Shown: positions 25,353 to 35,159, counted from the stretch's first letter. The stretch is 64,000 nt of DNA from Primorskyibacter flagellatus (GCF_900176485.1 NZ_FWYD01000012.1:1-64000), one strand, 5' to 3'. Notes: generated by a model not told the origin, from the letters alone. Translations and numbers: made by a program.

Positions 25353-26234
25353 CTATGCTGCTAGTCTGTTTTCCCGAATAACAATGAATATGCCGCTCAC
25401 CACAATCACAGCTGCCCCCACGAGCGTCCACACTTCAGGGGTGTCACCCCAAATCAACCAGCCGAATAAGGATGCCCAGATCAGCGCGGTATAGTCGAAC
25501 GGCGCCACCACCGCTGCGGGTGCAAAGCGAAAGGCCTGACCAATCAATGTGATCCCTAGCGTGCCGAACACAGCCAACGCTAAAAGAAGGGGCAGATCGA
25601 CGAGATGTACTGGCGCCCATACCATGACGGCAAAGGGCACCGCATAGAGCATGGGAAAGAGCATCACGAAAAACATCATCGTCCACATACTCTCGCGGGG
25701 ACCAAGAAACCGCGCACTGAGCATAAAGAGCGCATAGAGGGCGGCTGTGCCGATCACGTAAAGTGATGCCGCTTGAAAGGTGGCACCGCCGGGCCGCACG
25801 ATGATCAGGACACCGATGAATCCAATCAGCACCGCCAGCCACCGCCGCCAGCCGACCGTCTCGCCCAAGAGCGGGACCGATAGGGCGGTGATAAAGATAG
25901 GGGCCGAAAAGACCAACGCGGTGGCTTCGGCCAGAGCCAAAGACTCGAGCCCCTTGAAGAACAAGTAAGCCCCTGCCAGCATCAGAAAGCCGCGTATTGC
26001 ATGGACACGTAGGTGGTGTGAGAAAAAACCAGGCCAGCCAATTTTATACATCACCACAGCACCCACCATGGGCAGGGCAATGAGGTTACGCAGAAACACG
26101 ATCTGTACAGGATCATAGCGCTCAACTAGCAATTTTGCGATGGCGTCATTCATGGAAAGGAAAGCGACACCAGCACATATTGTCAGGATCGCTTGCCGCA
26201 TGCGACCAGCTTCAATCGCGGTTCTGTTTGTCAT
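25353..26234 (-). CDS. EamA/DMT-family transporter
   Basis: A 293-residue inner-membrane protein with ten predicted helices in two EamA repeats. The first half has [12 protein letters not shown] and [10 protein letters not shown]; the second has the EAMA-like ALSVPLLGE end and a final [15 protein letters not shown] helix. Members export metabolites, amino acids or drugs; no substrate can be inferred. It is a single gene, with its 3' end against the IS21 remnant. Confidence 0.88.
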   Translation of the reverse strand: MTNRTAIEAGRMRQAILTICAGVAFLSMNDAIAKLLVERYDPVQIVFLRNLIALPMVGAVVMYKIGWPGFFSHHLRVHAIRGFLMLAGAYLFFKGLESLALAEATALVFSAPIFITALSVPLLGETVGWRRWLAVLIGFIGVLIIVRPGGATFQAASLYVIGTAALYALFMLSARFLGPRESMWTMMFFVMLFPMLYAVPFAVMVWAPVHLVDLPLLLALAVFGTLGITLIGQAFRFAPAAVVAPFDYTALIWASLFGWLIWGDTPEVWTLVGAAVIVVSGIFIVIRENRLAA

Positions 26235-26846
26235 CTTTTGCCCGCCCTACCTGGTTCGAAAATGAGGACTAGCAGGCATGCCTTCCTGATACCACGGCGA
26301 ACCTGTGAGACTGTTATGCGCGCCCGTATCATGCAACTGCAACGAGTCAAGAAAAGCCTGCGGATTTTCAAATCCGAGTGCCACCAGGAAGCGGCCGATT
26401 GCAGCGGAACTGGTCTTGTCACGTCCGCCAAAGTAAGCGCCATATGCTCCGCGCACGGATAAATCTGTCACAGCGCCTCAAGTACAGACGGCTCCTTGCC
26501 CACGGGGCCGCGCTGCCCCGGCACCGTCCGTTCATCTTGTGCCGGTCACCCCAGCATAAGATGCAGGTGGCCGCGATAGCCGAACCCGACAAAAACGCCA
26601 CATCTTCAGCGGTGTCGGTCCGCGCAGAGGCGACCCAGGTCGGCATCCGGGGTAGGGAATCAGGGTCGGTGATGCGGGCGATTGTCCTCCCGCGATCTCC
26701 TTCTACCATGGCGTTTTTTCCACGATATACTGCGCAAACCGCCTCGCCCCTCCAGTCACAAATATGTCCAATAAGTTCGTATCTTGACCGAAGGGGAGGG
26801 CTAAGTAAGTTTTTTGTACGGCTTTGTGCCGTAGGTGTCGCCGTGC
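26235..26846. other. Gene-poor stretch with decayed coding fragments
   Basis: No intact gene is seen. On the minus strand a short fragment near 26590-26670 (LPRMPTWVASARTDTAEDVAFLSG) resembles the start of DUF1403 proteins, and 26247-26471 is open in another frame with protein-like composition that I do not recognise. A short hairpin, TACGGC/GCCGTA, lies at 26817-26833 just past the isomerase stop, without a T tract on the minus strand. This looks like pseudogene debris. Confidence 0.4.
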
Positions 26847-27671
26847 CTAGATGGACGGAAGCGCGTTCACCATGGCCGCGAGCACGTCGTCAGCCGGTTT
26901 TTTCCACCAATTTTCGGCCGAGAAGATCTCGACCTCGACCAAACCGTCAAAGCCTTCGGCCTCGACCATCTGACGAAAGGAAGGGATGTCGATCACCCCT
27001 TCGCCCATCATGCCGCGGTCGGTCAACATGTCCCTCGTCGGGCTCATCCAGTCGCAGACGTGGAAGGCGTGGATGCGCTCCTTGCCCGCGCGCCTGATCT
27101 GGGCGGCGATCTCCGGGTCCCACCAGATGTGATAGACATCGAGTGCCACGCCGATGCCGTCACCCAGCTTGTCACAAATATCCAGCGCTTGCCCCGTGGT
27201 ATTCACGCAGGCGCGGTCGGCGGCATACATCGGGTGCAGCGGTTCGATTCCGATCCTGACACCTTGGGTGCGGGCATATTCCAGCGTTCTCGCCAGCCCC
27301 TCGGTGACGATCTCGCGCGCCGCCACGATATCCTTGGAGCCTTCCGGCAGCCCACCGACAACCATGACGAGGGTTTCCGCCCCGATGGCCGCCGCCTCGT
27401 CCACGGCGCGCTTGTTGTCGTCGATCACGTTTTGCGTCAGCGCACCCTCGGCGGTGTACCAGCCGCCCCGGCAGAGCCCGGACACGCCCAGCCCCGCCTC
27501 GCGTATCAACTTTGCAGCGCGGTCGATGCCGCATTCCTGCAACTTGTCGCGCCAGGGAGAAATACCGCCAATGCCGTGACGCTTGCAGCCCTCAATGCAC
27601 TCCTCAAGCGTCCATTGCTTCGACACGGTCGCGGTATTCAGCGACAGATCGGCGGCGTTGAGCGTTCTCAT
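26847..27671 (-). CDS. Sugar phosphate isomerase/epimerase (TIM barrel)
   Basis: A 274-residue xylose-isomerase-like TIM-barrel protein (AP endonuclease 2 superfamily). Metal-site segments are visible: IGIEPLHPMYAADRACVNT (Glu), VALDVYHIWWDPE (Asp, His), FHVCDWMSP (His, Asp) and LVEVEIFS near the C-terminus (Glu). The ATG at 27671 overlaps the DUF993 stop by 4 bp. Such proteins isomerise or epimerise ketoses, inosose-like or 3-keto-sugar intermediates. Last gene of a three-gene operon with an oxidoreductase, which fits an oxidise-then-isomerise or cleave scheme. Confidence 0.85.
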   Translation of the reverse strand: MRTLNAADLSLNTATVSKQWTLEECIEGCKRHGIGGISPWRDKLQECGIDRAAKLIREAGLGVSGLCRGGWYTAEGALTQNVIDDNKRAVDEAAAIGAETLVMVVGGLPEGSKDIVAAREIVTEGLARTLEYARTQGVRIGIEPLHPMYAADRACVNTTGQALDICDKLGDGIGVALDVYHIWWDPEIAAQIRRAGKERIHAFHVCDWMSPTRDMLTDRGMMGEGVIDIPSFRQMVEAEGFDGLVEVEIFSAENWWKKPADDVLAAMVNALPSI

Positions 27672-28822
27672 GCCCACACCCCCCGTGCCTGAAACACCGG
27701 CGTCGCGCGGCGCACCACCTCGTCGGGATCGGTGAAGAGTTGCGCGGCGTTTGCCAGCCGGATCGCCTCGGCCAGGTGCAGGGTCGAGCGGGCGCTCTCC
27801 TGGCCGCCGACCATGGTGAAATGATCCTGGTGCCCCATCAGGTAGGCCAGGAAAACCACCCCGGTCTTGTAGAACCGTGTGGGTGCCTTGAAAATGTGTC
27901 GGCCCAGCGGAACGGTCGGGTCGAAGACGTCGTGGTATTTCGCTTCGTCGCCTGCGGCCAGCGCATTAAGCGCCCGGCAAGCTGCCCCGGCAATCGGGTC
28001 GAAGATGCCCAGGAGCGCGTGGGAATAGCCCTGATCGTCGCCCTTGATCAACTCGGGGTAGCTGAAGTCGTCTCCGGTGTACATCAGCACGCCCTCGGGC
28101 AGGCGGCGGCGCATGGCGATCTCCTTCTCGGCCGAGAGCAGCGAGACCTTGATGCCGTCGATCTTGTCGGCATTGTCGGAGATCACCGAAAGGCAGGTTT
28201 CCATTGCCGTCATGTGATCGGCATCGCCCCAGTAGCCCGCCAGCGCCGGGTCGAACATCTCGCCCAGCCAGTGCAGGATTGCGGGCTGCGTGAGCCCCGA
28301 GAGAACACGACCATAGACCTTCGCGTAGTCCTCCGGCCCCTTCGCCGCCTGCACCAGCGCGCGGCTGGCCATCAGGATCACGCGCGACCCAGTGGCCTCG
28401 ACCGCCTCGCATTGCATCTCGTAGGCGGCGATCACGTCATCGAGGGTGACCTCCGGGCCGGGGGCAAGGTGATCGGTCCCCGCGCCGCTGGCGATCAGGG
28501 CGCCTTCGGGGGCCACGTCCATGCTGCGCTGGATCAGCTCCAGCGACGTGGGCCAGTCCAGCCCCATCCCGCGCTGCGCGGTGTCCATCGCCTCGGCCAC
28601 GCCGAGGCCCAGCGACCACAGGTGCTGGCGGAAGGCCAGCGTGCGGTCCCAGTCGACCGCGACGCCATCGCCGGGATCGACCTCGGCCAGTGGGTCAGCG
28701 ACCACATGAGCCGCAGCAAAGGCGGTGCGGGTCCAGTCGCCGCCCGGTGCGGGGACCGGGCCTGCGGTGATTTCGAACGGGGCGGTGCCGCCGCCCGCTG
28801 TGGGAAGGATGAGTTGTGCCAT
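27668..28822 (-). CDS. DUF993 dihydrodipicolinate synthase-like protein
   Basis: A 384-residue protein of the DUF993 family, distantly related to class I aldolases of the DapA type. Recognisable segments are IASGAGTDHL (about residue 110), QPAILHWLGEMFDPALAGYWG (about 180), DGIKVSLLSAEKE with a Lys in the position expected for a Schiff base (about 225) and MYTGDDFSYPELI. The ATG at 28822 is where homology starts. Its biochemical function is not established; with a Gfo/Idh dehydrogenase and a sugar isomerase it may cleave an oxidised sugar. Confidence 0.82.
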   Translation of the reverse strand: MAQLILPTAGGGTAPFEITAGPVPAPGGDWTRTAFAAAHVVADPLAEVDPGDGVAVDWDRTLAFRQHLWSLGLGVAEAMDTAQRGMGLDWPTSLELIQRSMDVAPEGALIASGAGTDHLAPGPEVTLDDVIAAYEMQCEAVEATGSRVILMASRALVQAAKGPEDYAKVYGRVLSGLTQPAILHWLGEMFDPALAGYWGDADHMTAMETCLSVISDNADKIDGIKVSLLSAEKEIAMRRRLPEGVLMYTGDDFSYPELIKGDDQGYSHALLGIFDPIAGAACRALNALAAGDEAKYHDVFDPTVPLGRHIFKAPTRFYKTGVVFLAYLMGHQDHFTMVGGQESARSTLHLAEAIRLANAAQLFTDPDEVVRRATPVFQARGVWA

Positions 28823-28832
28823 GTCCGTCCCC

Positions 28833-29984
28833 TCAGATGTCCAGCGCCGGCACGTCGAGCCAGCAGCGCTTCTCGGAGCTCTCATAACCCAGCTCCGCCA
28901 ATTGCACGCCCTTGGCACCCTCTTCCAGAGTGTAGGACCACGGCGCATCTTCGGCCACATGGCGCAGGAATTGCTCCCATTGCACCTTGAAACCGTTGTC
29001 GAAATCCTTGTTGTCAGGCACTTCCACCCAATCTTCGAAGAAATTCATCGTCTGCTTCTGGTCGGGGTTCCAGACCGGCTTGGGCGTGTTGACCCGCGCC
29101 TGAGAATAACAGGTATGCAGCCCGGCCACGGCGCTGCCATGGGTGCCGTCGATGTGGAAGGTCACGAGGTCGTCGCGCCGCACACGGGTGCACCACGAGC
29201 TGTTGAGTTGGGCGATGATGTCGCCTTCCAGCTCAAATGTGGCATAGGCCGCGTCGTCGGCGGTGGCGTCATAACGCTCGCCGTTTTCGTCCCAGCGCTC
29301 TGGGATGTGGGTCACGGCAGTGCAGTTCACCGCCTTCACGGGGGCCACGACGTTGTCGAGCACATAGCGCCAGTGGCAGAGCATGTCTGACACCATGCCG
29401 CCGCCGTCCTGCTTGCGGTAGTTCCAGGACGGGCGTTGCGCCTCCATCCAGTCGCCCTCGAAAACCCAATAGCCAAACTCGCCGCGCACCGAGAGGATCT
29501 TGCCGAAGAAGCCGCTGTCGCGAAGACGCTTGAGCTTCAGGAGGCCGGGCAGGTCCAGCTTGTCATGGACGATGCCATTCTTCACGCCTTTTGCCTTGGC
29601 GTGTTTGGCAATGGCGATGGCCTGGTCCAGCCCTTCCGAGACCGGCTTCTCGGAATACACATGCTTGCCCGCGTCGATTGCCTTGCGCAGAAGGCCGGGG
29701 CGCATCTGGGTGCTGGCGGCGTCAAAGAAAATCGTGTCGTCGGGATTGGCCAGCGCCGCATCCAGATCGGTCGTGTAGCGCTCGACGCCGTGTTTGGCGG
29801 CCAGTTCGGCGATCTTCTTTTCGTTGCGGCCGACGATGATCACATCCGGAACAAGCCGGTCGCCGTTCTTGAGCAGCATGCCGCCCTCGTCGCGGATGGC
29901 CAAGACCGAACGGATCAGGTGTTGGTTCATCCCCATGCGTCCGGTGACGCCATGCATGATGATGCCGATGCGTTGTGTGGTCAT
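28833..29984 (-). CDS. Gfo/Idh/MocA-family oxidoreductase
   Basis: A 383-residue NAD(P)-dependent oxidoreductase. It has an N-terminal Rossmann segment (MHGVTGRMGMNQHLIRS), DAASTQMRPGLL and the diagnostic SEKPVSEG (EKP, about residues 109-116); the C-terminal alpha/beta domain carries GYWVFEGDW and a His-containing active-site region (SDMLCHWRYV). AAGGA lies about 8 nt before the ATG at 29984. First gene of the unit that starts at the CTACTAATTAGTAG palindrome. It probably oxidises a sugar or cyclitol. Confidence 0.88.
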   Translation of the reverse strand: MTTQRIGIIMHGVTGRMGMNQHLIRSVLAIRDEGGMLLKNGDRLVPDVIIVGRNEKKIAELAAKHGVERYTTDLDAALANPDDTIFFDAASTQMRPGLLRKAIDAGKHVYSEKPVSEGLDQAIAIAKHAKAKGVKNGIVHDKLDLPGLLKLKRLRDSGFFGKILSVRGEFGYWVFEGDWMEAQRPSWNYRKQDGGGMVSDMLCHWRYVLDNVVAPVKAVNCTAVTHIPERWDENGERYDATADDAAYATFELEGDIIAQLNSSWCTRVRRDDLVTFHIDGTHGSAVAGLHTCYSQARVNTPKPVWNPDQKQTMNFFEDWVEVPDNKDFDNGFKVQWEQFLRHVAEDAPWSYTLEEGAKGVQLAELGYESSEKRCWLDVPALDI

Positions 29985-30119
29985 TGTCTTGCTTCCTTTT
30001 TCTTGGGGTCATTCGGGCGCGCGCGGCGCTTGGGTGCCGTTGATCTGCACGGGCGAAGACAGGAAAACGCGATGCTGTTCATGTATCCTCCCGCAAGCTT
30101 CCACCTATTAGTCTATAAA

Positions 30120-30133
30120 CTACTAATTAGTAG
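30120..30133. promoter_or_regulatory. 14-bp palindrome, likely TetR operator
   Basis: CTACTAATTAGTAG is a perfect inverted repeat 136 bp upstream of the Gfo/Idh start and 85 bp from the TetR stop. It matches CTACTGAACGGTAG upstream of tctC at the same arm positions, and both are followed by GTTA. The TetR encoded between the two units is the likely binder. Confidence 0.65.
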
Positions 30134-30218
30134 GTTATGAGAATCGAGTCAATGATCGATGCTTGAGACACCGCGATATTCGGCTCTGCCGGGGTCACTT
30201 TTGAATTGTCGGGAGAAC

Positions 30219-30881
30219 CTAGTCGGCGTCCGTCTCGGCCCGCCGCAGGTAACCCACGATCATGTCCGCAGCCTTGTCGGCGTGGACCGTCAACCAGTCT
30301 TCCGAGATCGGCGCGCGGAATACCACGCTAAGCGTGTGCATGTTGGAAATCGGGAACCAGCAAACCGAGGCGATAAAGATATAAAGTTCCACCGGATCGA
30401 TGGAGGAACGGAACTGGCCTGATGTATTACCGCGCCGCAAGATTTCCTCGACACGGCGCAACAGCACCGACTGGATCTCGGTGGCGTCGTCCAGCGTCCG
30501 AACGGTTTCGCCCCCCATCAGGTTCTCGGTGTTCAGCATCCGGATGAACCACGGATTGTTCCAGAAGTGGTTCATGGTGAAATGCACCAGCGCACGCACC
30601 GCCTCTTCCGGCTCCAGCGTATCGAGCTCCAGCGTCATCTCGCCTTGACGAATCTGCACATAGGCTTCGCGGAGTGCTGCGGCATAAACCGCGTCCTTGT
30701 CGCCGAAATAGTCATAGATCATTGGCTTGCTGACACCGGCCCGAGCGGCGATCCGGTCGACACGAGCGCCGGAATGGCCGACCTCGCTGAACTCCTCCAG
30801 GGCAGCATTAAGAATGGCGGCCCGGGTCACTTGCGGGTTGCGCTTGCGGTCCTTGCGGATCGGGGTAACTTGCTTGGCCAT
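30219..30881 (-). CDS. TetR-family transcriptional regulator
   Basis: A 220-residue regulator. The N-terminal helix-turn-helix is classic: ILNAALEEFSEVGHSGARVDRIAARAGVSKPMIYDYFGDKDAVY, in TetR positions about 20-65. The C-terminal part is all-helical ligand-binding and dimerisation. AGAGG precedes the ATG at 30881. It is the last gene of the TctC-to-enolase unit and sits upstream of the Gfo/Idh unit; a shared palindrome precedes both, so it probably represses both. Confidence 0.9.
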   Translation of the reverse strand: MAKQVTPIRKDRKRNPQVTRAAILNAALEEFSEVGHSGARVDRIAARAGVSKPMIYDYFGDKDAVYAAALREAYVQIRQGEMTLELDTLEPEEAVRALVHFTMNHFWNNPWFIRMLNTENLMGGETVRTLDDATEIQSVLLRRVEEILRRGNTSGQFRSSIDPVELYIFIASVCWFPISNMHTLSVVFRAPISEDWLTVHADKAADMIVGYLRRAETDAD

Positions 30882-30930
30882 GCGTCCTCTCGATGGTCGT
30901 GCGATCCCCCGCCCCGGGGCTCCCTCCTCC

Positions 30931-32250
30931 TTAGCAGCCGAAACCCGGGCGGGCCAGAGAGCCGATCTCGACACTGCCACCGGCAATGCGAAGCGCCACT
31001 CCATTGCGATCCTGCATCAGGATATCGCCATGTCGCTCCAGCAGCATTGCGCGTTCTTCGTCCGGCGCGCCTTGCATTCCGCCCGCGAAATGATGGCCGT
31101 TGCGTTCAACGTCCCGCACACCGCAGGCCGACATCATCGCCGCGTCCTGAAGCCAGCAGATGCCGGGCTGACAGGTCAGGTCTTCGCCCGAGAGGATCGC
31201 CCCCGCCACTTCGGCGCGTGCCTTGTTGATCAACGCCCTGAGCACGCCCTTGCAACTCTTGATCGAAGTCCCGGACCAGCCGAGGGCCAGGGCGCGGGCA
31301 AAGGCATCCTCTGTGTCGTCGCTTTCGTCGATGATCAGTGGAATCGAAGCCTCGACGGGCGCGGTCAGGGCGATCTCGCGCGGGAAGGGTTGCTCCACGA
31401 AGCGGACCGCGGAGAAGAAGCGCTTCAGCGTTGCATCCTTGGCCAGCGCGCTCAGGAAGGCACCGAAATCCCCGGGCGCATATTGCTCGTTGGCGTCCAG
31501 CGTCACCGCATAGTCACCGCCCTTGTCCAGCAGCCCGGCGATGTCGCACAGACGACGATGATCGGCATCCGGGTCGCCCTTGAGCTTGATCTTGAACGCC
31601 GAAACGCCGGTGTCCTCGATCACTTCGTCCAGCGACACCGGCCGCCCGTCTTCTGGGCGGTCCCGCCCGACATCGGCCTGCCGCAGGGGTGCGTCAAAGC
31701 CGACGGTGTGGCGCAGGACAAGCGCTTCTGGCGCAGATATCGAGGCCAACGACCGAGACAGGTCGGCAGGCGACAGATCGTTGGGGCAGCCGCTGACCAG
31801 CCCGAAGACATCGTCACGCGCCGCCTTCCAGAAAGGGAGCCGCACCGCTGTGCAGATCGCATCGATCACTGCCATCTCGACCAGCGCGGGCCCGAAACAC
31901 CGCGCCAGCGGCGGGGTGTGCGGCAAGGCCCGGTCCAGGCCGTCACGCAAGGCGCGCGTCACGTCCAGCGCGGTGCCGCGCAATCCCGGGGCCCCGGCCA
32001 CGGCGCTGTCTACGACCCCGCGCAATTCATCAATGGTGTCGGCATTGCTCATCTCCGCGCTCTTGTTGAACCAGCGCGGCACCATGAGCTGTGCCGACCG
32101 GCCCGTGACCCGCGTGCCGCTTACCTCGATCTCGACGCGGGCATGCGCCTCGGCGGTTTCGCGGACCTCGGTGCTGCCGAACTGGAATGGCAGCCGCATG
32201 GAGACGGGACGTTCCGACCAGGTGGCCGATAGGATCGTGAGTGTTGTCAT
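30931..32250 (-). CDS. Enolase-superfamily protein (mandelate racemase/muconate lactonizing type)
   Basis: A 439-residue enolase-superfamily enzyme. Barrel residues are visible: AFKIKLKGD (KxK catalytic Lys), LDANEQY (first metal Asp), FVEQP (Glu), IIDESDD (third metal ligand plus Asp) and SIKSCKG (second catalytic Lys). This pattern supports acid-sugar dehydratase, epimerase or racemase activity on a carboxylate. It overlaps the isomerase gene by 4 bp and is co-transcribed with a tripartite carboxylate transporter, so the transported acid is probably its substrate or precursor. Confidence 0.85.
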   Translation of the reverse strand: MTTLTILSATWSERPVSMRLPFQFGSTEVRETAEAHARVEIEVSGTRVTGRSAQLMVPRWFNKSAEMSNADTIDELRGVVDSAVAGAPGLRGTALDVTRALRDGLDRALPHTPPLARCFGPALVEMAVIDAICTAVRLPFWKAARDDVFGLVSGCPNDLSPADLSRSLASISAPEALVLRHTVGFDAPLRQADVGRDRPEDGRPVSLDEVIEDTGVSAFKIKLKGDPDADHRRLCDIAGLLDKGGDYAVTLDANEQYAPGDFGAFLSALAKDATLKRFFSAVRFVEQPFPREIALTAPVEASIPLIIDESDDTEDAFARALALGWSGTSIKSCKGVLRALINKARAEVAGAILSGEDLTCQPGICWLQDAAMMSACGVRDVERNGHHFAGGMQGAPDEERAMLLERHGDILMQDRNGVALRIAGGSVEIGSLARPGFGC

Positions 32251-33077
32251 GCACAGGCCTTTTCACAAGCAATCAGGGTGGCAATTGCGGTGGCGGCGGT
32301 GACGCGCGCGTCGATCAGGGTACGGAATGGCTCGACGCCCACGGGCCGGTTCCAACCGGTGTCGACCAGTGCGGCGACGATCTCGGGAAACGGGTCATCC
32401 CCCATTCCCGGCGCGCCGCGATTGGTGTCGTTGGCGTGGATATGCCCGATCAGGCCGGTCGGCACCCATTGGCGGATCAACTCGGCCACCGGCGGCTCGG
32501 TCTGGCCCGCGGCGCTGATGTCGATCATGGTCTTGAAGGCCGGACTGCCGATGGCCCGTGCCAGCGCCGCACCCTGCGCCACTGTGTTGATGGTATTGTC
32601 CTCGGCGCGCGATAGCGGCTCGATGCAATAGGTCACGCCCGCGCGCTCTGCCGCCTTTGCCACCGGCGCGAAAAAGGCAGCCAGATGGGCGGTCAGCGCG
32701 ACATCATCCATTCCCTCCGGGCGCAGCCGTTGCTTTGGCGATCCGTGGATCAGGACATCACCGCCGAGCGCGGCGCAGAGCCCCACCAGCTTGACAAGAA
32801 TGTCCTGCGTCCTGCCCTGCCGTGCCGGATCGGTGATCGAGAGGTCGGGATAGCCGCTGAGCAACCAGTGCAGACCGGTGATGCGGAGGCCCTCGGCCTC
32901 GATCACGGCGCGAAGATCGGCAATCGCCTGCGCACTTAGGTCATGCGGCGCGTCGCCCAGCGTGGCGGGTGCCAGTTCCAGCCCGCAATACCCCAGCGCG
33001 GCAGCAACACGCGCCTGTTCGGCCAGACTGCGGCCCTCATTGGCGAGCAGCTCGTTGCACAGGGTATACTCAAGCAT
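32247..33077 (-). CDS. Sugar phosphate isomerase/epimerase (TIM barrel)
   Basis: A 276-residue xylose-isomerase-like TIM barrel. It shows GYCGLELAPATLG (first strand Glu), TYCIEPLSRAEDNTINT (metal Glu), KTMIDISAAGQ (Asp), GHIHANDTNRGAPG (His, Asp) and VGVEPFR (last Glu). The start overlaps tctA by 8 bp and its stop overlaps the enolase-type gene by 4 bp. It is not closely similar to the isomerase at 26847-27671, so the two probably catalyse different steps. Confidence 0.85.
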   Translation of the reverse strand: MLEYTLCNELLANEGRSLAEQARVAAALGYCGLELAPATLGDAPHDLSAQAIADLRAVIEAEGLRITGLHWLLSGYPDLSITDPARQGRTQDILVKLVGLCAALGGDVLIHGSPKQRLRPEGMDDVALTAHLAAFFAPVAKAAERAGVTYCIEPLSRAEDNTINTVAQGAALARAIGSPAFKTMIDISAAGQTEPPVAELIRQWVPTGLIGHIHANDTNRGAPGMGDDPFPEIVAALVDTGWNRPVGVEPFRTLIDARVTAATAIATLIACEKACA

Positions 33078-34593
33078 TCAGGCGCGCTCCGATCCAGCGG
33101 AACGGTGCCAGCGTCACGCGCCGCACCGCGGGCATGTTCATCGCGATGGACAGAACGATTACCGCCACGAAAGCCGCCGACACCGGCCGCGTGAAGAACG
33201 GTGCCAGATCGCCATCGCTCAGCGTCAACCCGCGCCGCAGGCTCTTGTCCAGCAGGTCGCCCAGGATGATGCCCAGCACCAGCGGTGCCATCGGATACTT
33301 CATCTGCCGCAGGACGAACCCCGCCAGCCCGAAGAACACCATGATCCAGATATCAAAGATCCGCTGGCTCAAAGCGTAGGTGCCAATGACGCAGAGCACG
33401 AAAACCACCGGCATCAGATAGCTGTAGGGCACGCGCAGCACCTGCACGAAGGCCTTGGTCAGCGTGAGGCCGTAGATCGCCATGAACAGCGTCGCGATCA
33501 ACACCATGGCACTGATGAGCCCCACGAAATGCGGCTGTTCAATCATGATCAGCGGCCCGGGGCGGATGCCGTGGATAAAGAGCGCCGCGATCAGAACGGC
33601 GGACGAGGCCGAGCCGGGCACCGCCAGCGTGATCGCAGGGATCAGCGAACCGGGCACCACGGCGGAATTTCCGGTCTCGGCGGCGATCAACCCCTCATGG
33701 CTGCCGTGGCCGAACTTTTCTTTTTCCTTCGAGGTTTTGCGCGCGGCGGCATAGCTGGCCCAAGCGCCGATATCTTCGCCGACGCCTGGAATGATGCCGA
33801 CGATGGTGCCGATGATGCCAGAGCGCGCGATGGTGAACTTGTAGCGCCACAGATCGGCAAGGTCAGGGATGGTCCGGTCGCTCTTGTCCTTTTTGGCGAC
33901 GACTTCGCCGGCCTTGTTCCACATCGCCGTCAAAACCTCTGCAAAGCCGAAGGCACCGACCATTGCCGGTATAAGCGCAATGCCTGCGTTCAGATCCCCT
34001 ACCCCAAGGTTAAACCGCACATGCGCGTGGATGCCCTCGGAACCGATCATCGCCACAGCCAGCCCCAACAAGCCCGCAATATAGCCCTTGAGCGGCGTGG
34101 TGTCGGCGGTCAACTGGCCGGAAATCAGGATACCGAAGACCGCCAGCCAGAAGAACTCGAAACTGCCGAAGTTCAGCGCGGCCTCGGCCAAGGGCGGTGC
34201 GATCAGCACCAGCATCAGAACGCCCGCAATCGTCCCCAGCGCCGATCCGGCAGTGGCCAATCCCATCGCGTAGCCTGCCCGCCCCTGCTTGGCCAGGGGA
34301 TAGCCGTCAAGCGACGTCGCCGCGCTGGCCGGCGTGCCGGGAATGTTCAACAGGATTGCACTACGCGACCCGCCATAGATCGCGCCGACATACATGCAGA
34401 TCAGAACAAAGATCGCGGATGTGGAATCCAGCGAATAGGTCAGCGTGGTCATCAGCGCCACGCCCATGGTCGCCGTCAGTCCCGGTAGCGAGCCAACCAC
34501 GATGCCCAGAAGCGTCGCCCAGGCCGCATGAAACAGCATCATCGGCGTGAGCAGTGTGCCCAGCCCGGCAACCAGATCGCCCAGCCCGCTCAT
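33070..34593 (-). CDS. Tripartite tricarboxylate transporter large permease (TctA family)
   Basis: A 507-residue, strongly hydrophobic membrane protein with about 12 helices. TctA landmarks include the LPGLTATMGVALM N-terminal motif, GGSRSAILLNIPGTPAS around residue 75, SLDGYPLAKQGRAGYAMGLA and the internal-repeat GVGEDIGAWASYAAARKTS segment. It is the main channel of a proton- or sodium-coupled carboxylate importer. It overlaps tctB by 4 bp. Confidence 0.93.
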   Translation of the reverse strand: MSGLGDLVAGLGTLLTPMMLFHAAWATLLGIVVGSLPGLTATMGVALMTTLTYSLDSTSAIFVLICMYVGAIYGGSRSAILLNIPGTPASAATSLDGYPLAKQGRAGYAMGLATAGSALGTIAGVLMLVLIAPPLAEAALNFGSFEFFWLAVFGILISGQLTADTTPLKGYIAGLLGLAVAMIGSEGIHAHVRFNLGVGDLNAGIALIPAMVGAFGFAEVLTAMWNKAGEVVAKKDKSDRTIPDLADLWRYKFTIARSGIIGTIVGIIPGVGEDIGAWASYAAARKTSKEKEKFGHGSHEGLIAAETGNSAVVPGSLIPAITLAVPGSASSAVLIAALFIHGIRPGPLIMIEQPHFVGLISAMVLIATLFMAIYGLTLTKAFVQVLRVPYSYLMPVVFVLCVIGTYALSQRIFDIWIMVFFGLAGFVLRQMKYPMAPLVLGIILGDLLDKSLRRGLTLSDGDLAPFFTRPVSAAFVAVIVLSIAMNMPAVRRVTLAPFRWIGARLNA

Positions 34594-35075
34594 GGCAGCC
34601 GCACCAGGAAAAGTTCCTGAAACAGAAGCGACGAACCCAGCGCCACCCCGACGCCCAGCACCAGTGCCCCGGCGACCGCGATCAGTTGCGTCCGTCTTTC
34701 ACCATCCAGCGGGAAAGAGAAGATCAGCGTGAAGCAGACGGCAAAGACGAAGGTCGCCCAGAAATACGGCAGCCAGCCGACCAGCCCCAGCGCATAGACC
34801 GTGCAGATCACCGTGGTGATCCCCAGCCGCCCCCAGGACCCGCCCGAAAACACCGGCGCGGCGTTGCGTTCTTCCGGCTTGTAGGACGACCGGTACAGCA
34901 GCACCGCGCAGATCGACAGCAGCACGCCAAGGATCATCGGCACCAGGCCCGGGATCGACGCCGGGTGAATCTGCCGGATCTCCAGGCGGTCCATGGTGTA
35001 GCCGCCGACCAGAAGCGCCAGACCGAGCATGAGAAACAGGATAGCGGTAAGGCGGTCCGCCAGGGCCATGTGCAT
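34590..35075 (-). CDS. Tripartite tricarboxylate transporter small subunit (TctB family)
   Basis: A 161-residue protein with four predicted membrane helices (LTAILFLMLGLALLVGGYTM at the N-terminus, GLVPMILGVLLSICAVLLY, then two C-terminal helices), matching TctB in length and order. AGGTGA precedes the ATG at 35075. It overlaps tctA by 4 bp and lies 84 bp after tctC. Confidence 0.85.
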   Translation of the reverse strand: MHMALADRLTAILFLMLGLALLVGGYTMDRLEIRQIHPASIPGLVPMILGVLLSICAVLLYRSSYKPEERNAAPVFSGGSWGRLGITTVICTVYALGLVGWLPYFWATFVFAVCFTLIFSFPLDGERRTQLIAVAGALVLGVGVALGSSLLFQELFLVRLP

Positions 35076-35159
35076 GGTATCACCTATCTGTGGATCGAAA
35101 TTGAAGCGTAACAGCAGGACGTTCGGGCGAAGCCAACAGACCTCGCCCGAAGTCTGCGT

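Noticed and set aside
26817-26833. Intrinsic terminator after the isomerase operon
   Set aside because: TACGGC/GCCGTA can form a hairpin, but on the minus strand it is followed by an A tract, not a T tract.
30727-32232. A 501-residue plus-strand frame
   Set aside because: Antisense to TetR and the enolase-type gene, whose catalytic motifs are clear on the minus strand.
32878-34488. A 536-residue plus-strand frame
   Set aside because: Antisense to the isomerase and TctA genes, low-complexity His/Asp/Arg-rich composition; TctA on the minus strand is unambiguous.
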